From Dipetalonema caudispina (Eukaryota > Nematoda > Chromadorea > Rhabditida > Onchocercidae), in contig JABVXV010000016.1 of assembly GCA_013365325.1 (NCBI GenBank), positions 186,001 to 250,000 of the forward strand: a stretch of DNA of 64,000 nucleotides, read 5' to 3'. The notes under the pieces are model-generated. The model was not told the DNA's origin, did no database searches, and saw nothing but the letters and a program-made list of their open reading frames with translations. Every line of letters begins with the position of its first letter. Positions within the stretch are counted from its first letter, which is position 1. This document shows positions 12,141 through 29,612 of the stretch, one piece after another. Position numbers and translations under genes: made by a program.

Positions 12141-15100
12141 TTCAAATTTAAGAAATAAAAAATTTTTTTCGTCAAATTTGAAATTCCTATTATTTAATCT
12201 AAACAAAATCGCTATTAAAATAAACTTTCATGTAAAAAACTAGACTTGCAATAAACAAAAACAATTTTTGTATTAACTGCGGAAAATTTAGAATTCCAAT
12301 TTTTAGTATTGCATTCAACATTGTGGAACTATGTGCCCTTCCATTAACCCGAAATCCAATGATTCATATTTGCTGCAACAATAAAGCAGCAAGGCTAATG
12401 TTCATCGAAAGATTCGACATTTTCCTTTTAAATTTCAAGCAAATATTTTGTTGAAATGTTTCTTCCTCTGAATTTTCGTAATATATTTAATAAACTTCTA
12501 CAACAATACTAAAAGTGGAAGAAAAAGTTCGAAAATGCATGGCTGTTTTATGAATACTTCAAAATTTTCACTATCGATATAGAAATTGTAATGTAATAAG
12601 TAAGCTAATATGAATTTCAAGTAACAATGAAATTTACAGTTATCAATTAGAAAGCTGAAGCAGCATTAATTAATAAAGTGTAAAATGAAATGCTTTTTAT
12701 TAGGTTTAAAGCTTTTTAATCAAAAGACGAAACAAGAAAAAATCACTCAAATTCGCTGATCAAGGATATTTTCTCTCGATATTTTTAAGATTAATATTAA
12801 AATATACAAGTATGAGTAATTTTAATATCATAACATAATGAATGTGTCTTTACTTCTGATGTCATTATAACAAATTGAACTTCCAAAGGTCAACAAATTA
12901 AGGCAGTTAATTGCATGCCAGTAAAAGTTATAAATTATATGAAACAGCAAAAAATACTTCAGTAACTAAGGATTCAAAATGAAAAAAAAAGCTAAATAAT
13001 GGCTAATTTCTCTTATAATCTCAATACGTCGTCCTCATTAATGCTTCCATTTCAGGTTTTCTGGAAAAACATTCCACCTGTTTTCTCAATTTATGAAGAG
13101 ACAAACGATGAATTTATTATCAAAAAATCAAATTTATAAGAGAGTTCTGTTCGATAAATACTACAAAACGACGAGAAAAAATTAAAACGAATTTAAGAGA
13201 TTAACAAATGCGACGAACAGTTCTTACAGCAATGAGTGATTGATTCTTGCGGAAAATATGCATTACACGAAATGCATGCAAGAAACGATTTTGTACTCTT
13301 TTTTTAAACAATGAAAATTTTTAGAAATTCTGAAATAAAATCAAATGTTAATTTCTTTAACGAACCTTATGCTCTGATTAGTTCGAAGATAGAAATACTA
13401 ACAGCCTATTTTAATTTAACACTGAATTGTTAAGAAGTGAGCAAATGCAATATATTTCTTCTTTAAATAAAAATACTGCGGTGTATGTCTTGAAGTAACC
13501 AATAGTAGAATGTTTCGAATATTTAGATAAACCGGAATAATAAATGATACCTTTCATTTACAAATTTGATAAAATAGAAAAATTTAGGTTACACTGCTTT
13601 AAACAGTAGCTTAACATTATTTTTTATTTGGAAAATGTGTTTTTTTTCTGGTAAAAATGCAGTAGCAAAAGAGCAATTAATGTCAAAAATTTTTTGTTCA
13701 AAATTAGTATTTGATGAATCGAAGTGAATCGTGGAATAGTGAAACGGAATGATTCGCTTCAGATCATAAAATCAAATAAATTCTGGATCAAAGATTATTT
13801 GATTTAAAAGGACTTCAACAAAACTGTACAATTCTACAAGAAAAACTCCCAATTTTTTTTTCTTCTCATCAATTTCATTTAGAAATAAATTCAAAGAAAG
13901 TTTAAGATTTCAAAAGAAGCGTGCTTTTCAAAAATAGCTGTCGAAGAGCAGAAAATTCAAATAGAGCAGAGAAAAAAAAAATGATTGAACGACATGAAGA
14001 GGGATCATCGAGTGAGTGATTCAGCGATGTCAGAAGTGATGATAACATGTGATTTCTATATTGATAAAAGATAAATCAATCGAGAATGCAACCAAAATGT
14101 CATCATCATTACATCCTTCATTGCCCCGCGAATCACATCGATGATAGAGTTCATCAAATGGCCACGTATAAATCGACGTATTTCCGATCAGTTCTGCTGG
14201 AATAATGGTAGACAGTATAATGAGGTGAGTAAATTATGTTTGTTAAATAGAAGGTAGCTGGAAAATATGAAGTTGATAGAATTTTAGAGCTCTTTTTGGC
14301 CGGTAACGAATAATTTATTTGGGAATGTTCGCGAAGCATAGCTCGTTCTCGACTTGTCCTCGACTATCAATGCAATGTAACATGATATCCCGATCCGTTT
14401 ATTTCAACTTTGCCTTTTCCTGTTCATTATTTTTGATGCATATTATTTTGAAATATAAATCAGGTGTATTTAGTTATTAATAGATGAATTTGTCATGTCT
14501 TTGCAGTCATTACACCTACTGCAATCTTTAGTGCCATTTTATAGATCTGACAATTTCAATAGCGTTATGTTTGACAGTTTCAACAGCTTAAAATCGCTGC
14601 TACAATTTTAAGAATACTGGAAAGAAGGGTTCTGATTTGATTCCGATGTCTGATTCATAATAGATTTCTCAATTTCCTACCATCCAATGTTGTTTCATTT
14701 TCATATTTCCAGCTGATGTTCTATTCATACAATCTTTTCATTTGCTGTAGCTATACAATTCATATTGAAATCTGATCTTTAGAATTACGTAAGTCACTAG
14801 AAAGCTATTTTGAAATCATTCAAATTGAAAATAAAGAACGCCAAAATTCTCCAACGAATTAAAGGCCACCAAGCTATAAATTGTACTCTTACAGAGGAGT
14901 GCTAATTAGTAATTATCCAGTATCTATTCCTGTTCTTAAAATTCTTTTTGCTTATTGACAATTAATAACTGATTCATTCAAAAATGGTATAAATAAACAC
15001 TTTCGAAAAAGGTTGAACAAAAAAAGAAGAAAAAAAACAATACAACATATGTAATGATGACAAATGTTTCAGTAGCAAATGATGATTTTTTGCTACATTG

Positions 15101-15789
15101 ATTAAAAAGATTTTTTTCGCAAACAGAAACATTGTACAACTTCGAATTCCACAAATTTGACAAGGTGTAATCCCAAAAATTAAAAATTTGAAGATTAAGT
15201 TAATTAAAATTGAGGTATTTAGAAGCATCAAACATTTATGAGCAAAATACTTATAAACAAACTGCTAGACCAAAATGGTTGCAAATAGAAATTTCAGACG
15301 TCGAAGATGCATCGAAATAAAAAGGAATGTGAATGAATGTTGGAAATGAAAGTAGAAGAGATAATGGGGAACAGTTCTTATCGATTATTGATAGCTTCTT
15401 TCATCAAATGTTACTTTCGATTTTGTTGAAGAGTTGAAAAGTGAAAAGAAGAAGAAGTGTATCATCAGAAATCCATGTTTGAACTACTTTATCTTTATCA
15501 CGACAAAATGCCATGTCGACAGTTAACTGTGGTTGATTGTTGTTGATTTATTAGGAATGGGCAACTACGACAATCTGTTATTCTGTTAGAAGTTTTTGAG
15601 CAAACACTAAAACTTTAAATGATTTTAAAGCTGATAACAATTTTGGCTTGAAGTAAACTATCAAATGGGTTGAAGAAATTTGAAAACTTAAGAGTTACAG
15701 TAGCTGAAGATGTTTCGAATTAATATATTGTGCAAGTCGAAGGAAAAAAAATTTCTTTTTAATGGTTACGCATTTGCACTAATTAGTAC

Positions 15790-16200
15790 GATAAGTGCAA
15801 ATCTGGAGCCATTAAAAATATTTTTTCCGATTTTCATTTTACAGACGTCAGTTTTTGGTATCGAGGATTTTGGAAAAGGTTAACATCATTTAAAAGTTAT
15901 TTGAAATGGTTTTGAAATTGGAAAGAAAACAGAACATGAGGAATATCGACGGATAAGCATTAAAAAACCGATCAAACATTCTCACAGAACTGAATAATAA
16001 AGCTATATCGAATGTATCAAGTAATAAAAGGAAATCGAATCGCAAAAAACAAACTGTCAAGAAATCATTTTGCATTTGATTGACAACAGATATGAAACTT
16101 AGGTTAAAGTTAAGTGTTACAAGGCTCGAAATCGAATCAAATAAATGTCTATGCAATTAATGAAATAGAGTTGAAAATTCCTGAGGGAAACTTTTGTTTA
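15790..16200 (+). repeat. Dispersed repeat, copy 2
   Basis: Second copy of the segment at 11560-12140, same orientation: GACGTCAGTTTT near 15844, ATCGACGGATAAG near 15943, GATCAAACATT near 15970, AATCGCAAAAAACAAACTG near 16038 and TCTATGCAATTAATGAAATA near 16149. Order is kept but identity is moderate, so the duplication is old. Confidence 0.65.
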
Positions 16201-17356
16201 GTCCCTAATAACAACAAATGTTAATGTCACAAAACATAGTCTTTGGGAATGCTCAAAACAAATACCTAAGTCATACTTGGGACCTATAATCAATATTCTC
16301 GAAATGCAAATTTATTTGCTTATAGTAGTACGGTATTAATTCAAGAAATAAAACAACTAGATCATGAAATATCAGAGGGCAAGAAATAGGGAATGATTGT
16401 TAAATTCAATTTCTCCTACGACAAAAAATCATCATTGGAAGACATGATCCAAAATTTACATAGTGGTAATAACCTAAAAGCAAATATTCAAAATTTGATA
16501 ATATTAAAATTGATGAAAGCTTGACAAATGTTTTCTTGTTGTCAGTTAATTAGCTATTTTAACTTTTTAATGATTACAAAACACTGACATTAAGAATAAG
16601 CTAAGCTAGTAAAGTAATAAAAAAAATTCGATACCGTTTAATTCAGTACAAATTCAGTTCCACCGAAAATTATAGCAATGGAATAATAATTTCAAAAAAT
16701 TCGCTAAGAATTGTTTTTTCAACAAGCAAATTCAATAATTTGCAAGTAATCATTCTTTGCTCAACGCTGGTAATCAATTTTTGTTTGCAACAGAAGAGCA
16801 TCAACAGTTGCAAATCGATCAATGATTGACATCATCTATCTATCTGTCGTATGACAGTCTCCTTCATTATCATTTCACAATTCCTGTTTTACACAAATTT
16901 CTGTGGTGATTTGCAAATTTTATCACTTCTATTTGTCCGTTTCTTTGATTTAAATTCCTGTTGAATTCTGATTACATGTAATAGTGGAAGTTCATCCTGT
17001 ACTAAATTAATATGCTTAGATCTGAAACATTTCTGAGTGATTGAGAAGCTATCTCATTAATTAAGCACTCATTATAAGAGCGACTAACTCTGATAAACTG
17101 ATAAGAATATATTATTAAAATATTCTTCTAACAGCGCTGTAATCGTTCTGCTTGAAACAGTTTAATCATTTTTTTATTTTAAAATTGTATCAGTTACTGT
17201 ATGAGTATATGGTCATAAAAATTTAAGAAAATTTAATAACTTCAACTGATTAAAGTGATTTTTTTGAGAACCCATTGGGCAGCCACTTTATTAATGCAAA
17301 TATTGATCTAAAGTACTAAAAATCAATTAAAACATCATTGAAATTATTTAAAGTTG

Positions 17357-20300
17357 ATGAGTATGTCACCGAGTGAAATCGTTCGCCGTTCACGTCAAAG
17401 TATATGGCCAGCTGTATCGGTGGAGGAAGCAATGGGTATAATAGAAGAACACGCTTTCTTGACGGACAAAACACGCACAATTCTTATTACAGATATCAAA
17501 ATAGGTATACTATCCACTAATTTAAACTATTCTAAAAGTGTCAATTATTCAATAAAGGATAATGGAAACATACGTGTTTGTATGTCCGCATGTTTTATAG
17601 CAACAATTGGATGGCTTAATTTGCACAAGTATTTCCTTCGCCTATGTGAATTAACTTTTTTCCATACACTTCCCACATTGTGTTTTTTTTTTTTTTTTGT
17701 GATAGTTAAAAAGAGAGAATGTTTACTATTGCTGAAATTCAGGCGATATTCTGGCGGAAAATGTGATTGCGACAAAAGCACACCCTGAAGTGCGTACCTC
17801 TGTTAAAGATGGATATGCTGTTGTGGGTTGGTATTGAAATGTTCAGTTACTTCTATTCTATTAACTTGAAAGTGTAAAATACTGCAAAAAGTTAAATTAA
17901 GGTATCTTAGATAGTTTTTTTGTTGTGGCAATAATTCGAGTAAGTGTAGTTTTTTTGATGAGGGATATTTGAAGCATCAGATGGGAAAGGTATTCGAAAG
18001 GTCGTAACTGGAACAACCGCCGGTGTTTTGGCTTCCGATATTCTCAAGCCGGGTACTATCTGTCGAGTGAATACAGGTTATATTTTCAATGAAATTGAAT
18101 ATTAGTCCTACAAATTTTGTCATTACTCAGATAAGTTGAATCTTATCAGAATATACCCACTGCCAACTTTCACTTACTGTCAAATCACTAATAAATACCT
18201 TAGCCCTGAATTAATTATTTGGGACTTTGTCATTTCAAAAATAAGCTTTGTCAGACAAAAGGTATATTACTCACGTCTTATTTCATTGATTGTATATTTG
18301 TTGAGGTTCCATGGTACCAGATGGTGCGGATGCGGTAGTACAGGTTGAGAATACTCGTATTGTGGAGCATAATGTTAGTAAGCATTCATTGGATTTTCCA
18401 TTTAATAAATCAAGTTTTTCAAGCTTCAGATTTTATTACTTCAAAGAAATCATTTAGTTGTTTTGATCCAAATTTTGACAGTTATTTATACAGAGGTATT
18501 TTTACCGCTAGAATTTTAATGAATGATACATTCAATTTTTAGAACTTTGAAGAGATTGCAATAGAGATTTTGGATGAACCGAAAATTGGACAAGATATCA
18601 GGTAGGATAACATTCTTTAGTCGCATGTCAAGCTTACCGAATGATAACTCTTTTCAGAGATATTAGTAGAGGTAATTAAAGAAGAATTGAGAACTTCAGA
18701 AACATAAATAAGGAGAGGTAATTCGTTGGCGGAGAAAGGTTTTAACATTTATTACGAGCAGAAGGAATTGAGTTCACGAGAACTTCCTTAACACTTTTCC
18801 GAGATTTGACTTCTATATTGTAGAGAAATCGGTTGTGATATCAAGCTGGGAGAAATCTTACTTTCTAAAGGATGTGTTATAAGTGCAGTTGAAATTGGCA
18901 TCTTGGAGGCATCAGAAAGAAATTTCGTGAAAATATTTCAGAAGCCTAAAGTAGCAGTTATTTCGACAGGTCATGAAGTAAGTTAATGGGAAAGGTGACA
19001 ATCAGAAATATTGATTTATTTAAGAAACTGAAAATTTTTGATTTTTATATCAAAGTTGCACAAAATTGAAGTTTCTTCTCCTTTTAAGCATCAAATTTAT
19101 CCATTACTTCTTAAAACGTGAAATATGGGTCGCAAAAATGATGTAGAATTTAAGGTAGTGGACAGCAGATCAAATGATTGTCCATTAGGGTCAGTGCGGG
19201 ACACAAATCGTCCACAGCTTATTGCTTTGCTGAAGGAAAATAATTTCAAGCACATGGATATTGGCATTTTACCGGATGAGTCAAGTTTTTTTTTAGTTAA
19301 GATTTGAATTAAAAATTGGTAGTAATTACAGGATTCCTTTAAACTAAAGAAATATAAGCAGTAGATTAATGATTTGACCTCCTTTGATCTTTTAGAAAGG
19401 AAAAAATAGAAGAAGGATTGAAAGTAGCATTAACGTTGTGCGATGTTGTTGTTTGTTCCGGTGGTGTTTCCATGGGTGAAAAGGTATTAATTTTAAGCGA
19501 AACACGACGATATGAAAAGAAATTAGTTTCGATTCTTTTTAGAAACTGTTAAATTGATGCAAATTAAGAAGCGAAACATAAAAATGCAAAACCTGTCTAT
19601 GAAGATTCATACTGTTACCAAATAACTTCGCAATCAAAGACTGGAGCACTGATAACAATATTTAGCTATTGCACTATAGATTATCAAAAATCTTCATGAT
19701 ATGATTAAAGCATTCTTTCGAATATCAGTTCAATGATGCAAAATCGATTTAAGGATTATCTCAAAGACGTGCTGCAAAAACAATTAAATTTCACGATCAA
19801 ATTCGGTAGAGTAATGATCAAACCTGGTTTACCAACTACTTTTGCGTGTGGAAAGTGGAATAATAGAGAAAAATTGGTTTTTGCTCTACCCGGAAATCCT
19901 GTATCAACCTGGGTTACCGCACAACTATTCATATTACCTACATTGAAGAAGATGGCAGGATGGGAACATTATCAGCATACGGTTATTAGTGTGCGGGTAA
20001 GTGCTCATTTTTTTCTGCAAATGTAACTTTCACCTTTTTCTTTATTTAGTTTCAAAATAAAATGCAATTAGCAGAAGAAGAACTGATTTATGTAAGTTCA
20101 AAGGAACTTATATAATATAAGGGACCTTATTCTTCCTGACATCAATTTAAACTCATTTCTCACATTTTGAAATTTATTTTAGACGCAAAGTTCCAATAAG
20201 ACTTAAATTTGTAGCTAAGTGAAACAATAAAACTGGATCGTCGACCGGAATATCGCCGAGCTTGTCTACTACCTGATCCGCAAAACTTACCTCGAGCAAT

Positions 20301-20445
20301 TTGCCTGGAGAAGGAGCAAATGAGCTCACGACTATTATCAATTAGAGGTGCTAATTTGTTACTGAAATTACCCCCCTGTACAGATACTAAATCGACGGTG
20401 CAGCAGGATGAAGTGGTGGATGCAGTGGTGATTGGTCGATTGTAA
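17357..20445 (+). CDS. moc-1: Molybdopterin molybdenumtransferase (MoeA / gephyrin E-domain), 433 aa
   Basis: Inserts molybdate into adenylylated molybdopterin, the last step of molybdenum cofactor synthesis. Ten exons in phase: 17357..17504, 17743..17826, 17975..18076, 18306..18373, 18543..18601, 18824..18977, 19155..19279, 19396..19483, 19754..19996, 20215..20445. Gephyrin E-domain motifs appear in order: SVKDGYAVVASDG, PDGADAVVQVENT, VAVISTGHE, VRDTNRPQL, SGGVSMGEKDYL, GRVMIKPGLPTTFA, FALPGNPVS, and RPEYRRACLL before the C-terminal EVVDAVVIGRL. There is no N-terminal MogA/G domain and no room for one before the ATG, so unlike vertebrate gephyrin this is a separate E-domain protein, as in C. 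elegans, where I recall moc-1 for this half and moc-2 for the other. Start is the ATG at 17357; MSMSPSEI follows. It is the only well-supported plus-strand gene here. Confidence 0.93.
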
Positions 20446-22078
20446 ATCGTATCATATCATTTTAAGATCAGCTTCAATAATTCTTATACAGTTCTGTGCT
20501 ATAAATAATTTCTACGGAGATAGGGTCAGTTGCTTCCACCTCCATTTGTCATGTTGGAGAGTTTTGCTTTGCTCAGTGGTCTGTCTTTCAATGGTTTCGT
20601 GGTACTAGAAACTAAAGAAGTCTCTTTTTAAAGTTCGAACAGTTTTTTCATGGAAATCTATGGATAAAGATCCCATTGGATTCTCAAAAAACTCAACATT
20701 AATTAAGGCTGAAAATACAGCAGAACAAAGTGGGCATTTGGGATGAATCATTTCCTTCGCGGGAAGTTTCATTGTCGACTCAAATTTTATCCATCTATCG
20801 ATTATACCTAGTTTTATTAGGAAAAAAAAAAAGATTCGAAAGTAACATGCAACATCATAGACAAGATAATCTTCAGAAAAGTGAAAAAAATTTGTTGTAC
20901 ATTAGACTACAAAATCACAATAGCTTGTAATAAATCTATTGCGTAAATATAATGAGGAATTATACTTAGGAAAAACCTGAATGGATCGTTTCCGATATTC
21001 TCCAGAAAAATGATCCTGGCTTGGAGTAACAGCTGACTGCATCCAACATTAGGTGCAAACTATCTGCGCATTTATCAGTTCAGTTCATTGATATCATTTT
21101 GATTATAAACGCGGTCCATGAATTTCCGGTAAGAAACAGTATGAAGGAATCAGGAAATAATTCTGGTCAAATCCAAGTAATACAAAGACACATGTAGCTG
21201 TTTCCTATCTGTCGTCAATCACTATCTGCACATAAAACCATGAGAAGCATTTGACCCTGCATCATCATAAGTGTCCGAAGATTGCTTCGATGCCACATAA
21301 TATTTTACATCCAGAAATTTCTAAATCCAAAAAGTTCCAAAACCAGAGTGAACTTCTGGGATGATCGCTAATTGAAATCTCACCAGATGCACATGAATTT
21401 GTGGATTGGTGTGCCACACAATATTGACTCAATATCCAAGTCACAGTTTTTGTTGTAAAATGGATAGTCTGGGGCCAATTTTGTTTTAATGAAGGAATTA
21501 TTAAGAAATTTCAGAATCCATTCTAGTCCTCCAATTCCTAAATGCAGGTTAAAGATGACACAATGGCCTCATTAAACCAGCTCCAAAACCCGAATCCAGA
21601 GTTCCTTAAAACCACGTGTTAAAAAAACAGAAATAAATCCCACTTTCGATTTTCTACTTCCGTTCTTCAATACCCAAAGTAACGGAAATTCGCAATATTT
21701 TTTATGCGGCGTTTTATATTTCAAAATAAGGTTTTAGGAAGTCATAACGAATAAAAAATACTTCTCTCCATTCCAGTCACAAATTTTTAGTGATTAAAAA
21801 GTCTTAATAAAATATAACGAAAACAAGGAAAACAAACCAAACTGATGTAACTATGAGACAGCAAATATTTTTTTCAGAAAAAAGATAAAAAGTTTACTAC
21901 TCCCAGATGATTTTCAGACGGCTGCACTACTAAAAAATTGAATAAATGTTGATCAGTTTATTGCATAAATTCTTATTAGCACAGTACAACACCGAGAGAT
22001 TATGTACTGTACAACTCATTATATCAAAAGACAGTAAAAACAATTGAAATAACAGAAAATCGTATAAAACTTGAATCC
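20446..22078. other. Intergenic between convergent moc-1 and hsp-6
   Basis: The two genes converge, so this holds both 3' ends. No supported exon, repeat or RNA gene; the open frame at 20730-20930 is not protein-like. Confidence 0.45.
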
Positions 22079-26719
<4,641 letters not shown>

Positions 26720-28101
26720 TCTTGTCCTGCTTCTTTCTACCTGCGTAAGATGACAATATGTCACATTTTAAGAACAAAAGTAACTTCCGAGAACTTCCGG
26801 GAATACTGTAACAACCCAACAAACTATGTGAGACGAAAATCCTCAAAACCCCGCCAAATACACCAGCCATACCAAAACCCCACCCCACGCACAATCATCT
26901 CCTTGAGTGCAAACCTTACGGTAGCACATCCCGAGGTTCTTATCATCTGCTGCAGCACTAAAGTGCTGCTTTAATTAGGTAGAGGAAGAGTTTTTGTGTG
27001 GGTGATGTGTCGAGGTTATTTTCCGGTTGCTTGAATCCGGCAAAGGTCTCGAGTTGGGGTAGAGGCACAGTAACATTGTACAGACAGATGTAATTCCCAC
27101 TAGAGGCTTATTCCGGTATTAGTTGGATACTATCAGACACATAATATCGGCTGTTATTTGAGCAAGTTCAGTTGGGAAAAATTTCCAGCTTAATTAATAT
27201 ATATGTAATAATAATCATGCAAATGAGCCGCGGTGTAGCGAACCATCACATTCTGCTACTACCAGTTGACAAATTTTGTATAGCAGAATTCTACTTCCGG
27301 ACGTTTCACATGGCCTCTCGATTGTACCACTACATAGAATGAACAAAACTTTCAATGGATTCATTTATTTACATGTTCGAAGAGATAATGAAATAAGTGA
27401 TCGATATCGATTGAAAGGAAGCAGTCACATTTTACTTCATCATTCGAGTCACTGGATGCTTATTTGCGTTGCAGGAAATCGGTGATATTACCTAAGGCCC
27501 TAGAATTCATTCCCCTGTAACATGGAACTGTGCTTTATCTGCTAGGCATTACAATTGAATATTGCTTCTAAAAAAAAAAAAAAAACAACTACAAAAGTAA
27601 GTGAGAGGGGTATAATCTTTTAACCTTACTCTTATCCAGGCGCGAAGACTCTTTCAAGCTACTAACAAGCAATATGATTTGATCACATTACAGAAAATAG
27701 GAATTAAGATAGTAAAAAAGGATGTAATTAAATTATAATCGAAATATAATCGATTTTGTAGGCTTGTTAGGTATCTCTGCTGTGGATTTCGGTAAATGTA
27801 CCATTCCGGATTTATTGTCGTTCGGTATTCGGGTGATTTGTAAAATACTGACAGAAAAAGAAAAAGGATCACAGCTGTATTGGCATAAAGAAAGATTACG
27901 AGGAGATTTGGATACTATACAGTTGTTTCCTGTCCACCTGATTTCTTTATGGAAGTATACCTGTCCGGTGTATTATCCCTGAAATCTACGATTAATATAG
28001 TACAGTGTAATTATTATAACAAACCAAAATTTCCTGACATATAAAGTTCCGAAACTTCATTGAAGAGTAAAAATCTTCAATTATGCATAACGAGCATATT
28101 C
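26720..28101. other. Upstream of hsp-6; possible plus-strand coding pieces
   Basis: Contains the hsp-6 promoter side. A TTACGCAG acceptor about 25 nt before the hsp-6 ATG would suit spliced-leader addition. Two plus-strand stretches look protein-like: 27270-27485 (with SHILLHHSSHWMLICVAGN) and 27763-27982, after a TTTTGTAG acceptor (with SQLYWHKERLRGDLDTIQLF, ending VYYP-stop). A third frame overlaps the first (from ATG at 27220: MSRGVANHHILLLPVDKFCI). I could not join them in phase, so I do not call a gene. Confidence 0.3.
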
Positions 28102-29612
28102 CTACATTGTTTGTTTTCCTTGGATCACACCTGCATTTGGCATCTGAACAGGTTCAAATTTCCCATCATCCTCTATTCCAATCCAAGTTCTTCGTTTATT
28201 AACCGCTTTTTCCATTTCTGTCGCTTTGCCTTTAATCTAGAAGTGGACAGATTTTTCAAAATTAAAAATCCATAATTTTTTGATGAAATTATTAGATGAG
28301 AGTAATTTATGAGATGGTATGATGGAATACTGCAAAATAGTCCTTCGATTTGTGTTACTTTACTTTGATTCTGTTATGACAAATGAAAGTATCAGCACAT
28401 AAAGCTATTATATTAGCTTTAGATGGATGAGAGGAGCAAATGCTCAAATATTTTTGCTATTGCAATTTCAGGGTAATTCTAAAATGCTTTTAATCTTCAT
28501 ATTAGTTTTAGTTGAACAGTTCTGAATCGATGGTTGCTTATAATTTGAAGCTGAAATGTGAGCTGAAATATTTCTCGAATTCTGGATTTGTTAATCTAAA
28601 GAGTATTTTATCAAAAACTTGTAGACCACACTAGATATTTTCAAAAGTACTTAATTATAAGAATTCAAATTAGAGAGAAATTGCGGTAAATTTCGGAATA
28701 ATTAAGAGAAAAGTAACCTTAACATTGTGATTAATTTTAAACGGTTCCAAATCATCTTTTAAGAGGAGGAACTTTTCGGAGTTTGTTCTGGACTTTTCTT
28801 GAAATCTTGCGGGCTCTTTATTGTTCTGAAATATATTTGTATGCATGAAAAGTTTCAAATCAGTGGAAGAATAAAAGTGATAATTTCATGCTATGTAATG
28901 TAATTTATGAATCTTTTGAAATGCTTGTAAACAAATGTTGCTAACATACAATAGGATGCTTTTTCAAATTTGAGAATTAAAAAATGTCCATGAATTAATA
29001 AAAACCTCATTTTTCCGTATCAATTCCCAATCTCCTTCCATTTGCTTGATTTCCATTTGATTATGCCGATAAAGTAATGTACAAATATCATCATAGTATT
29101 CTGGAAGATAAGTCTCAAAGTTTCAATAGATCGCAATAAATATCTTTTTTAAAAAAGTGATAAGTTTTAAATAGTTTTCCAAATGATGAATTCGAAATAA
29201 TCTTTTAAATTCCAAAAGAAGTTCACTATCATAAAAACAAACATATACAAGTAGAAATTATCGGATATAAGGTAAAATTTTTCGTTGAGAAGGTTATCAA
29301 TTAAAGGATGTATACGTAAATTTTAAAAAAAAAAGCATTTAGAGTAATAATCATTTAGATTGGGTGGCGAAAAAAATAAAATATGTGGCTAAGATTGAAG
29401 AGGCGCGGAATTTCCACACCAATATGATTACCTTTGTCAAAAAATTGTTGATCATCTTCTTCATACTTTTGTAAATCATTTGCCCCTCTACAACAACATT
29501 CTACGTAACAATTTAATGCTATCACTAGTGATAAAATGATAAGAATAACAGCCATAATGAATATTGCCATTTGTGGCACTGTGAAATTACCGTTAAACAA
29601 CTTGGCAAACAT
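28102..29612 (-). CDS. Small single-pass membrane protein, unknown function, 172 aa
   Basis: Four exons in phase: 29432..29612, 29006..29100, 28718..28825 and 28102..28236. The N-terminus (about residues 1-14) is short. One strongly hydrophobic segment follows at about residues 15-36 (IFIMAVILIILSLVIAL), then a Cys cluster (CYVECCCRG) directly on the far side of the membrane, a likely acylation site. The rest is charged and probably helical, with NQMEIKQMEGDWELIRKNE and many Lys/Glu, ending GKQTM. There is no signal peptide cleavage site or catalytic motif I recognise. Clean splice sites at every junction and a consistent frame make it a real gene, but I can assign no family. It lies between hsp-6 and ppt-1 on the same strand. 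Confidence 0.6.

Larger units (their letters stand above)
10936..17356. other. 6.4-kb gene-poor region between gana-1 and moc-1
   Basis: Lies between two divergently transcribed genes, so both promoters should be at its ends. Open frames are short and AT-biased. I see no supported exon. The only structure is the pair of related segments listed separately (11560-12140 and 15790-16200). Confidence 0.5.

Noticed and set aside
15890..16156. 88-codon hydrophobic minus frame
   Set aside because: It lies in the dispersed repeat, and the related copy at 11.6-12.1 kb does not keep the frame.
26945..26972. Small palindrome around CAGCAC-TAAA-GTGCTG
   Set aside because: A six-base stem is expected by chance in a window of this size.
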